Shown piece by piece: positions 25,678-32,706 of a DNA stretch of 32,706 nucleotides (position 1 is its first letter; each line of letters opens with the position of its first letter). A program made the translations under genes and the position numbers. The notes below the pieces were generated by a model. It ran no database searches, had not been told where the DNA came from, and saw only the letters and a list, made by a program, of their open reading frames with translations. The stretch lies in contig NZ_QBJD02000025.1 of assembly GCF_003057745.1 (NCBI RefSeq), forward strand, positions 1 through 32,706, in the 5' to 3' direction. The DNA is from Enterobacter sp. RIT418 (GTDB taxonomy: Bacteria; Pseudomonadota; Gammaproteobacteria; Enterobacterales; Enterobacteriaceae).

Positions 25678-25866
25678 TCGATGTAGCCATAAAGAGGAGC
25701 GCCAAAAACTCTGCCATTCTGGTTATATTTTTTTCCAGATAATTCAGCGGCTGCACAAATATGTGATACGCCGCGCCTTATTATATTTAAGAACAAACTA
25801 ACCACATATTCCATTTATGTTGCTTATTCGTAAATGGTAAATCAAAAAAGATGACAGGAGATGAAA

Positions 25867-27030
25867 ATGCCAACGGGTCTTCTTGCCTTAGCACTTGGCG
25901 CATTTGGAATTGGTCTAACAGAATTTGGAATCGTTGGATTATTACCTCAAATAGCCGCTGAATTTTCCATAACAGAACAGGTCGCAGGCTATCTCGTTTC
26001 GGGATATGCCATCAGCGTTGCCGTTGGGGCAATTCTGTTAACGGCCGTCATGATTCGTATGGAGCGTCGATTAACGCTGCTGCTGCTGACGGGGCTGTTT
26101 ATTGTCGGCAACCTTATTTCGGCACTCTCGGTCAGCTATGAAACGCTGCTGTTTGGCCGAATTGTGGCGGCGCTGTGCCACGGCGCTTTCTTTAGCGTTG
26201 GCGCGGTGGTGGCTTCCGATATGGTCGCTAACGACAAAAAAGGGGCGGCGATTTCCTTAATGTTCGCGGGCCTCACGGTGTCGAATATTGTCGGCGTTCC
26301 GCTGGGAACCTTTGTCGGCCTGGAGCTGGGCTGGCGCACGACCTTCTGGGCGCTGGCGGTCATCGGCGTGGTGACAATGCTGGGGATCAGAGCGCTTATT
26401 CCACCCATGCCTGCGCACCAGGACACTAATCTTAGCCGTGAATTTGCCGTGTTTAACCGCCCTCAGGTGTGGATCTCGGCCCTGCTGAGCGTGCTCTCCT
26501 TCGGTGGCGTCATCGGTGGTTTCACCTACATTGCCTTTACGCTGACCCAGGTCTCTGGCTTCGCCGCGCAGACCGTACCGTGGCTGCTGGTGCTGTTCGG
26601 TATTGGGACGTTTGTCGGCAATATTTTCGGTGGTAAAGCGGCAGATAAATCGCTGAATAAATCTCTCGGCACCATCCTGCTGATGTTGACGATAGTGATG
26701 GCGGCATTCGCAACGTTTGCGCATAGCCAAATCATGACCATTGTTCTGCTGCTGCTGATGGGAACGGTTGGGCTTGCTACTGCCCCAGGCCTGCAGCTCC
26801 GCATGATGAAGTATGCCAGCGATGCGCCAACGGTGGCTTCCGGAACCAACATTGCCGCTTTCAATATCGGTAACGCATTGGGCGCCTGGCTGGGCGGCAT
26901 GGCGCTGGATAAAGGCTACGGTTTTGTCTCTCCACTTTGGGTGGGCGCGGCGTTGAGCCTGGCCGCACTGGCCGTCGTGATCATCGGCAGCCTTAATGTT
27001 GGGCTGAAAGCCAGCCGCGTGCAGGGATAA
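25867..27030 (+). CDS. DHA1-type MFS exporter
   Basis: A 387-residue, twelve-helix major facilitator of the DHA1 group (AraJ/YdhP/sugar efflux/drug resistance branch). FGIGLTEFGIVGLLPQIA in helix 1, FGRIVAALCHGAFFSVG in helix 4, and the helix 5 antiporter-like GLTVSNIVGVPLGTFVG are typical. It should export a small molecule from the cytoplasm in exchange for protons; the substrate cannot be named from sequence. The first ATG (25861) touches the AGGAG motif, while ATG 25867 has ideal spacing, so the latter is chosen. Divergent from lysR and upstream of the acyltransferase-kinase cassette on the same strand. Confidence 0.9.
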   Translation: MPTGLLALALGAFGIGLTEFGIVGLLPQIAAEFSITEQVAGYLVSGYAISVAVGAILLTAVMIRMERRLTLLLLTGLFIVGNLISALSVSYETLLFGRIVAALCHGAFFSVGAVVASDMVANDKKGAAISLMFAGLTVSNIVGVPLGTFVGLELGWRTTFWALAVIGVVTMLGIRALIPPMPAHQDTNLSREFAVFNRPQVWISALLSVLSFGGVIGGFTYIAFTLTQVSGFAAQTVPWLLVLFGIGTFVGNIFGGKAADKSLNKSLGTILLMLTIVMAAFATFAHSQIMTIVLLLLMGTVGLATAPGLQLRMMKYASDAPTVASGTNIAAFNIGNALGAWLGGMALDKGYGFVSPLWVGAALSLAALAVVIIGSLNVGLKASRVQG

Positions 27031-27092
27031 GCTCTCTCCCCAATATCGACTCTCGCGATGATATACGTACTTATTAACATCCTCTGAATAAA

Positions 27093-27127
27093 AGTGCTGG
27101 TAAGAGTTAATGACTCTTATCAGCATT
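27093..27127 (+). promoter_or_regulatory. Long hairpin upstream of the acyltransferase-kinase gene
   Basis: TGCTGGTAAGAGT (27095-27107) pairs with ACTCTTATCAGCA (27113-27125) around a TAATG loop; 13 bp with one G-U, extendable by two more pairs. No T tract follows. It may be an operator, an RNA structure, or the 3' end of the MFS transcript. Confidence 0.6.
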
Positions 27128-27152
27128 ATCCGAACGACAAATATATACCCGT

Positions 27153-27180
27153 TGTTTTACTAGTTCTAAAACACTTTTTA
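27153..27180 (+). terminator. Weak terminator-like hairpin after the MFS gene
   Basis: TGTTTTA and TAAAACA form a 7-bp AT-rich stem followed by CTTTTTA. It would separate the MFS gene from the next cassette, but the low GC content makes it a weak terminator. Confidence 0.4.
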
Positions 27181-27192
27181 TTTAATTGCGTG

Positions 27193-27212
27193 CCTCTGAT
27201 TTATTTCAGAGG
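27193..27212 (+). promoter_or_regulatory. Leader hairpin before the acyltransferase-kinase gene
   Basis: CCTCTGA-TTTATT-TCAGAGG: a perfect 7-bp stem with a six-base loop. The 3' arm includes CAGAGG, which could act as an anti-Shine-Dalgarno-like or ribosome-standby element about 27 bases before the first ATG. Confidence 0.45.
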
Positions 27213-27256
27213 AGTCGTCACGCCTTCCATAAATACAAATGTTAATGAGACTCAAT

Positions 27257-30200
27257 ATGAAATATTTAAAAACAGGAAATGATAAAGCAGCAAATAGATG
27301 TAATATCGTTGGATTTTTCCCCGGTTTAGGCAGCCGGGTTGCTTATCAGAATATTGGCGATGAATTATTACGCGCCGGAAATCAGGACATTTTACAGATC
27401 TACCGCGATGCGGCCCTGGCGATGGGATACGGTGATTGTCCCGAAAAAATGATCATTACTGAGGAAACCTTGCCAGCGAAGGCGATGGAACGGCAGGGCT
27501 TTATTGGGGCCAGTTTTGTTGTTCATAATCTGGCGCTGGCGGCCCAGCTTCGGGCACAGGCAGAAGCGCAGGGTCTGGATTTACACATTAGCGCCTGGAC
27601 GGGCGAAAGTTTTGGCATGATCAGTTCCGCGGCGGCCAGCGGGGCGCTAAGCGTGGCCGATGCGGTGAAGATTGCTAACTTTTTCACTCCCTATATTTTC
27701 CTGGCCTCGCAGGAGCATAGCGATCCGTTTAGCCGGGCAATTTCGTCGTATTTTCCGCCCACGGTAAATGCCCATCGCGTCGTGCCCGAACCGTATTACG
27801 TGGTGGCGCTTCGGGGGCGAACGAAAGATCTGGATGACGCCTTAAGCGCGCTGAAGGACGAGTTTCTTGAAAGCGAAATTGAGCTGCACAAAATTTACAG
27901 CCACGCGCAGGTCAACCTTTACGTCAAAAGCAGCATCAAGTCGTGTTTCGACATCTTTATGAAAAACCACCCGGCCATTGAGGTGTGCAAGCTTAAGGAC
28001 CCGACCGCGTTTCTTACCCACTCGAAACAGCTTGCGCCGCTAAAGCAGGGGCTGGAGCAGTTCATTCAGGATCAGAATATTCTCTTTAGCGATCCGCATA
28101 CGCCAGTGATTGCTAACCACCGTGAAGCGGTATTGACCTGCAAAGAGGAGATCCGCGCGGCGATCGTTGCCCTGGTGGATGAGGTGATGCTTTCGGCCTC
28201 TACGGCAAAACTGGCCGACGAATACAACGCCGATGCCATTATCGAGCTGGGGCTGGGAAACAAATCGGTTCAGATGCTGCGCGATAATGATATTCACACG
28301 CCGGCATTTGCCTTTACCGGAGCGGAGGATGCGCCCGTCGTCGATGCGCTCTACGCGCTGGGTATGATTCGCAGAGGACGTACTGCGGGCCAGGTGTGCG
28401 GAGCCATTGACCATTGGCTGAGGGTCGCCCGTCAACATGCGGAGCTGGCGGCACAATTTTCACCGAAGATCGTTGAGGCTATTCATCAGGTCGCGTCCCT
28501 TAAGCTTGTGGTGCCCGGTGCACTTTCCGTCGGCGTAGAGAGCATCTACAAAAATAGCTGGCGCTTCAGGGATTACCTTCAGCACGGCGAGCGGGTGATC
28601 ATGGCCCGCCTGCGGCGCAATATTCATGGTTCGGAAAGCGATAAGAACCAGACCTACGCGGACCTGAACATTTTGACCGAGAAGGGCGTGCTGCGTCATC
28701 AGAAAACGCCGTTCGTTATCCACGCGGAAAAAACGCTTTTTTACGTGTCCAGCCTGGATGCCTTGAGCAATAGCGATGTCTTTAACGCGCTGTCGGATCT
28801 GGAGGCGGCACCGGGCTATTCCGATATTTGCCAGTACATTGAAGCGGAGCGCAACCAGGGTGAGCCGCTGCGCAGGCTCCTGCAGCTCCGTAGCGTGATT
28901 GCGCAGCCTGAAACGCAGGTTATTCGCCGCATTATTTTGCAGACCCTCTCGTTCGAACTGATGAAGGTGCACCGTCCGGGGCTGGTGCAGGAAGGAAATA
29001 CGTGCCTGGTCACCCATGATTTTATCGGCTGGCTGGCCTGCATGGTTATCTCCGGTGCCGCAACGTTTGAGAGTACGGTGCAGCTCTGCCGCGATTATTA
29101 CTCCTCTCTGGGCCGTAAAATTTCAGCCTGGGCCGTGGTGAAAACCTTTGCCGCCGGGTTAGTCGACCCGAGCATACCGGTGCTTTCGATTAGCGGGCTG
29201 CCGCTGATGACAAACCGGGACCTGGAAGTGAACACCTTTAAGATGCTGTTGGGCGATTTCCCCGAACAGCGCGTGCAGGCTGCGCTTGATTGCCATTTAT
29301 CCGTCATTACCCTCGACAGCGAGCTTACCAGCGCTTCGCTGGCGACCGCGCCTTACCAGTCGGACATTATTCACATCGCCTCTGCCGCGGATATTTGGCG
29401 CCGCAATCCTGCGGTGCTCCTCGAGCAGCGCGAGCGCGAGGCCCAGCTTTGCCTGACCGACGAGTTTCTTCAGGTGTCGGATTACGCTATCCGGCGAAAC
29501 CTGCTGTGCAGCACGGTCAACGCTTATATAGAAGCGGACGAAGTGCCGGTTCTGTTCTGCCAGGGCGGCAGTGAGTCCATGACGATGTTTATCCAGCGCG
29601 CGCCTGAGAAACCCATCTTCGTGCGCAAAATCCTGAGCGAGGCCCTTACCGCAGCCAAATGGAACCCCGGCGGTACCGGCGTGATGCTGCCGCCGTTCGC
29701 AAAAGCGGCGCGCCAGGTGGATTATCTGCGCGCGCTGCCGGAGGAGGTTAAGCCGTGGTTCCCTCAGGTGTATGCCGTTCTGGAGCGCGAAATCCTGACG
29801 CCAGCCAGCCAGGAGCGCGTGGGGAAAGACACCTGTAAAGAGGTGATCTACGAGATGAGCCTCGTGGAAGGGGAGGAGGTGAGCCAGTTTATACAGCGTC
29901 ATAACCCTTCGCCATCCGTTATCGCCCGGCTGTATGAGGTGATTTTCACCTTCCTGCGCGACAACGTTCATAGCCAGAATCGGGTTTTGACGGCTGGGAA
30001 TACCCTTGAGATCTCCTACTTCAGGAAAATAGAAGAACGGCTGGCGCTGTGCCGTCAAACGGCGCCTCAATGCTTCAGCGCTGAGCTGCTGGACAGCGAG
30101 AAGATCGTGATCAACGGATGCGAATATTTAAACGTTAAGCCTCTGCTGAACATCTTCCGTTCTCACCCTGAATATCAGCGGATGCTGGAGCCGCGGTATC

Positions 30201-30952
30201 ACTCGCTGGTGATGGGCGATACCAATACCGAAAACATTAAGCTTGGCAACGTTGCCCCTCTGCTGGCGGTGCAAGCGTTGATTGATGAACAGCGAAGCGA
30301 GGAGGACATTGCCCGCGCGATGGCGGCGATTACCGCCGGGACGCTTGAGCTTCGGTTCCTCGATCCGCGCGCCATCGGTTTTCAGACCGAAGGCGCCGAG
30401 TGCCGCGATGATTACATGTATGACAACAAGCCATGGCATAACTCCATCGGCCATTACGATGAGATCCACAACGAGCTGTTCACCCTTGAGATGACCGTGA
30501 ACGGGGTGAAGAACCCGCTCATTAACATTCACTTTACGCCAGACAATCCGTGGCAGCGGGCGTATCAGGTTGTCGATTGCGCACACAGTAACAGCAACCC
30601 GCTGGCTGACCCCACGATTACGGGGCTGGAGACGTATTTTGCCCAGGTGATGGGGGCGGTTTACGAGCTCGATAACCCGAACTCGGTATGGCTGCGTGAC
30701 GATCCGTACTGGCTGGTGCGCTTTGTCTTCATGATGGGCACGCATTTCACCGCGATGCCGCCTTTCCACTTTACGTCCGAACTGGACGGCACGATTAAAG
30801 ACAGTATTCGCACCCAGCGCAGGCCGGTGGCGATCTACTGCGAAGGCATCAAATGGCTCAACTGGGCATTAGAGATTTTACAGGGCAAGCGCGACCAGTT
30901 CCTGGGCGTGAGCGTGCCGTTCGTTGAACACCTTGCTAAAGAGGCGATGTAA
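27257..30952 (+). CDS. Multidomain protein: acyltransferase-like, degenerate acyltransferase-like, and aminoglycoside-kinase-like domains
   Basis: I do not recognise this protein as a whole. Numbered from ATG 27257 (1231 aa): residues 18-400 resemble FabD/polyketide acyltransferases, with FPGLGS, a nucleophile elbow TGESFG (Ser118), a candidate catalytic His255 in FLTHSKQLAPL, and the late ADAIIELGLGNKSV. Residues about 485-700 look like a second acyltransferase fold (IAQPET, HDFIGWLACMVISGAATFES) with Phe589 at the nucleophile position. Residues about 760-1080 resemble an APH-type kinase: FVRK with Lys791, YEMSLVEGEE hinge, catalytic loop MGDTNTENI (Asp988, Asn993) and LDPRA (Asp1036). No carrier protein, ketosynthase or membrane segment is seen. 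ATGs at 27239 and 27245 are alternatives; only 27257 has a weak GAG motif at good spacing. The stop overlaps the next ATG. An acyl- and phosphoryl-transfer role is inference. Confidence 0.72.
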   Translation: MKYLKTGNDKAANRCNIVGFFPGLGSRVAYQNIGDELLRAGNQDILQIYRDAALAMGYGDCPEKMIITEETLPAKAMERQGFIGASFVVHNLALAAQLRAQAEAQGLDLHISAWTGESFGMISSAAASGALSVADAVKIANFFTPYIFLASQEHSDPFSRAISSYFPPTVNAHRVVPEPYYVVALRGRTKDLDDALSALKDEFLESEIELHKIYSHAQVNLYVKSSIKSCFDIFMKNHPAIEVCKLKDPTAFLTHSKQLAPLKQGLEQFIQDQNILFSDPHTPVIANHREAVLTCKEEIRAAIVALVDEVMLSASTAKLADEYNADAIIELGLGNKSVQMLRDNDIHTPAFAFTGAEDAPVVDALYALGMIRRGRTAGQVCGAIDHWLRVARQHAELAAQFSPKIVEAIHQVASLKLVVPGALSVGVESIYKNSWRFRDYLQHGERVIMARLRRNIHGSESDKNQTYADLNILTEKGVLRHQKTPFVIHAEKTLFYVSSLDALSNSDVFNALSDLEAAPGYSDICQYIEAERNQGEPLRRLLQLRSVIAQPETQVIRRIILQTLSFELMKVHRPGLVQEGNTCLVTHDFIGWLACMVISGAATFESTVQLCRDYYSSLGRKISAWAVVKTFAAGLVDPSIPVLSISGLPLMTNRDLEVNTFKMLLGDFPEQRVQAALDCHLSVITLDSELTSASLATAPYQSDIIHIASAADIWRRNPAVLLEQREREAQLCLTDEFLQVSDYAIRRNLLCSTVNAYIEADEVPVLFCQGGSESMTMFIQRAPEKPIFVRKILSEALTAAKWNPGGTGVMLPPFAKAARQVDYLRALPEEVKPWFPQVYAVLEREILTPASQERVGKDTCKEVIYEMSLVEGEEVSQFIQRHNPSPSVIARLYEVIFTFLRDNVHSQNRVLTAGNTLEISYFRKIEERLALCRQTAPQCFSAELLDSEKIVINGCEYLNVKPLLNIFRSHPEYQRMLEPRYHSLVMGDTNTENIKLGNVAPLLAVQALIDEQRSEEDIARAMAAITAGTLELRFLDPRAIGFQTEGAECRDDYMYDNKPWHNSIGHYDEIHNELFTLEMTVNGVKNPLINIHFTPDNPWQRAYQVVDCAHSNSNPLADPTITGLETYFAQVMGAVYELDNPNSVWLRDDPYWLVRFVFMMGTHFTAMPPFHFTSELDGTIKDSIRTQRRPVAIYCEGIKWLNWALEILQGKRDQFLGVSVPFVEHLAKEAM

Positions 30953-32430
30953 TGCTGCAACACTACGAAGTACCTTCATTCGAGTCCGATCTGAACCGCG
31001 CCTTAGGGCGTTTGAATAATGAGAACCGCATTATCACGACGCCATGGAGTCGGATTGTGAGGGGCCTGGGGCTGGGCCAATATCCCATCCCCTTCTGCGA
31101 GACGCTTTCCGGCTGGATACAGGACGCGTTTGACGAGCTCAAGGTAAAAACCGAGTCGCAGAATAACTATACCCACTTTTCATCCCTGCTCTGTGACTTC
31201 ATCTGCCTGCTGATCCAGCCTGGCAAAACGCTGGAGCCTCAGGTTCGGCTGGACTATATCTCTAACCTGCTTTTCTTAATCAATAACGAGGCCGATCCGT
31301 ATCGGCGGATTATGCAGTACACCATCACCATTGACGCGCTGGCGAAGCTGAACATCAACCTGTTTGATGTACTGGAGAAGAGCGTGGATCTGTCGGGCCT
31401 GCTTTTTAATACCGTCCATCAGATTAAGTCGAACGACATTCATGATGAGAACAGCGGTAAGCATGGCGATTATGAAAAGCTCTCTGCCTATACGTCCGTT
31501 TTCTTTGCGCTGGCCAGCTGCGGCAAGTCCTCTTTATCTATTACCCGCCGACAGAACCACGTCGAGAGCGCGCTAAGCCTTCTTAATAACATTCCGTCTC
31601 CGTTCTTCCGCGGGCGCGGTGGGAGCATGTTGTTTAGCGCGATTAGCGTGATGGGCCTGGAGCCTGTATTAAAAGAAGAGGTGGGGGATGCGATTATTCA
31701 TACGCTGGATTATCTGGATCGGGCGGATACGATTGGCATTAATCCGTCGTTCCCGCAGCCAATGTCGCCTGCGTTTGTCAAAATCTATCCGCTGCTCACG
31801 ATGCTGAACGCCATCGCGGTGACGGGGGAGCGCCAGGCGCTTCATTTCCGGCAGGATCGTCTTCGTCAGGCGCGGGATCTGCTTGAGGCGCTTACGCCCG
31901 TCGAGCAAACCCATATGGGGCTCTACTATATTATGGCGGTCTATAACCTTGGCCTGATCGAACAGGAGCAGGCCCACATCGACGCGCTGGTGGAAACGCT
32001 GGCAGGGACGGCGGCGAACATCGATCCTTCGGAGAACTATTTCCTGCACGGCATCGCATGCTCTTATGTCCTTGAGACCGCGCTGATTACCGGCAGGAAA
32101 GATCTCATTACCGATCGGCTCACCAGCCGACTGGCCGAAAGCTTCGCCACGATGGATAAATGCGTCGTGGATGAGATCAACAGGCCTTATCCGTTCGCCT
32201 ATGCGCTGACGATGCTGGGAGAGGCGGGGCAGGCGCGCAAAATGTTTGAGCCTTCCACGTGCTATGGGGATCAATCTGCGACCAGCTGGGTGATTGCGAA
32301 CCTGACGCAGGTAAAAGATGGCGCTGATGGCAGGCTCTATATGCTCAATCACGCATTGATCAACCTGATGCTGCGTATGCGCGGACACGATCGTTCTGCA
32401 GAAAAGGCCTACGGTAACGTCGTCTTCTAA
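30952..32430 (+). CDS. Unrecognised 492-residue helical protein, partner of the acyltransferase-kinase
   Basis: I recognise no family. The sequence lacks a signal peptide or membrane segments and seems almost wholly alpha-helical, with recurrent hydrophobic helical units of roughly 45-60 residues (LRLDYISNLLFLINNEAD, YTSVFFALASCGKSSLS, LYYIMAVYNLGLIEQEQ, FLHGIACSYVLETALITG, YPFAYALTMLGEAGQA), suggesting a helical-repeat solenoid or alpha/alpha toroid. Conserved-looking polar points are FFRGRGGS (about 220) and CYGDQSATSW (about 438). Its ATG shares one base with the stop of the preceding gene (TAATG), so translation is coupled and the products probably act together. It ends at a terminator before the rRNA operon. 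Enzyme, scaffold or adaptor all remain possible. Confidence 0.8.
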   Translation: MLQHYEVPSFESDLNRALGRLNNENRIITTPWSRIVRGLGLGQYPIPFCETLSGWIQDAFDELKVKTESQNNYTHFSSLLCDFICLLIQPGKTLEPQVRLDYISNLLFLINNEADPYRRIMQYTITIDALAKLNINLFDVLEKSVDLSGLLFNTVHQIKSNDIHDENSGKHGDYEKLSAYTSVFFALASCGKSSLSITRRQNHVESALSLLNNIPSPFFRGRGGSMLFSAISVMGLEPVLKEEVGDAIIHTLDYLDRADTIGINPSFPQPMSPAFVKIYPLLTMLNAIAVTGERQALHFRQDRLRQARDLLEALTPVEQTHMGLYYIMAVYNLGLIEQEQAHIDALVETLAGTAANIDPSENYFLHGIACSYVLETALITGRKDLITDRLTSRLAESFATMDKCVVDEINRPYPFAYALTMLGEAGQARKMFEPSTCYGDQSATSWVIANLTQVKDGADGRLYMLNHALINLMLRMRGHDRSAEKAYGNVVF

Positions 32431-32460
32431 GGTGACATTGCTTTCAAAACAGTAAATCAG

Positions 32461-32492
32461 AACCCGTCCGCAAGACGGGTTCGTTTGTTTTG
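32461..32492 (+). terminator. Intrinsic terminator ending the two-gene cassette
   Basis: AACCCGTC-CGCAA-GACGGGTT, an 8-bp stem, followed by a T-rich tail (CGTTTGTTTTG). It insulates the cassette from the rRNA operon. Confidence 0.9.
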
Positions 32493-32575
32493 TGGATAAG
32501 TCTGTGTGTAAACGGGTATAAGGCGGGGTTTTGCTGTGGAATGCAGCAGTCAGTTATTTTTCTGTCATTTAGCGG

Positions 32576-32603
32576 TTGCGGCGCGGCGAGAACTCCCTAT
32601 AAT
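32576..32603 (+). promoter_or_regulatory. rRNA operon P1 promoter
   Basis: TTGCGG (-35), a 16-bp spacer ending in AACTCCC, TATAAT (-10, 32598-32603) and the GC-rich discriminator GCGCC match enterobacterial rrn P1 promoters (E. coli: 16-bp spacer, CTCCCTATAATGCGCC). The short spacer and GC discriminator are the elements that make P1 sensitive to ppGpp and initiating NTPs. The upstream T-rich stretch (32554-32570) is a likely UP element. Confidence 0.93.
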
Positions 32604-32684
32604 GCGCCTCCATCGACACGGCAGATGTGAATCACTTCACAAACAGCCCGGTCGGTTGAAGAGAAAAAATCCTGAAATAACGGG

Positions 32685-32706
32685 TTGACTCTGAAAGAGG
32701 AAAGCG
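32685..32706 (+). promoter_or_regulatory. rRNA operon P2 promoter, cut by the window end
   Basis: TTGACT followed by 16 bases ending AAAGCG; the -10 would start with the next base outside the window. This matches rrn P2 (TTGACT, 16-bp spacer). The 16S rRNA gene should follow downstream. Confidence 0.88.

Noticed and set aside
26257..27126. A 289-codon minus-strand frame opposite the MFS gene
   Set aside because: Gln/His/Arg-rich shadow; the membrane segments of the plus-strand protein are unambiguous.
1..32706. CRISPR arrays and tRNA genes
   Set aside because: No regularly spaced short direct repeats and no tRNA-like cloverleaf were found on reading both strands; the palindromic repeats are isolated pairs.

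Overview
The window looks like the chromosome of a gammaproteobacterium of the Enterobacteriaceae, most probably the Enterobacter/Lelliottia/Kosakonia group. The phn, yjdM/yjdN, crfC-yjcZ and proP genes are close in sequence and order to those I remember from Escherichia coli. Intergenic palindromes of the REP/BIME type occur throughout, and the right edge carries an enterobacterial rRNA-operon promoter. Gene identities rest on recognition of protein motifs and remembered homologues; no database search was run.

Left part (1-5.4 kb): a type VI secretion vgrG island. A 5'-truncated vgrG carries a pyocin-S-like domain and a colicin-E-type HNH DNase at its C-terminus, followed by an Im-family immunity gene. 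Behind it lie broken pieces: a frameshifted second immunity gene fused to a vgrG 3' end, a DUF6402-like gene with one frameshift, a small membrane-anchored probable immunity gene, and a heavily decayed vgrG fragment. About 390 bp of vgrG sequence is present twice in direct, in-frame orientation.

Middle left (5.4-17.6 kb): yjdP, then a complete carbon-phosphorus lyase operon on the minus strand (phnC-D-E-F-G-H-I-J-K-L-M-N-O-P), mostly with overlapping or closely spaced genes. A candidate Pho box lies ahead of phnC, and yjdN and yjdM lie upstream. Uptake (PhnCDE), regulation (PhnF), the PhnGHIJK core with PhnL and PhnM, and clean-up (PhnN, PhnO, PhnP) are all present and look intact.

Middle right (17.6-24.7 kb): crfC-yjcZ (dynamin-like chromosome-segregation factor and partner), a kdgT permease with a convincing KdgR operator, and proP with a CRP-dependent P1, a P2 promoter, and an unusual leader in which a 10-bp hairpin covers the start of a short upstream ORF.

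Right part (24.7-32.7 kb): a LysR regulator divergent from a DHA1-type MFS exporter, then a two-gene cassette I do not recognise. The first gene encodes about 1231 residues: an acyltransferase (FabD-like) domain with altered active-site residues, a second acyltransferase-like domain that seems to have lost its nucleophile, and a C-terminal aminoglycoside-kinase-like domain. The second gene (492 aa, helical, no recognised family) overlaps it by one base. The cassette ends at a terminator immediately before an rrn P1/P2 promoter region. It is the best candidate here for an undescribed system.
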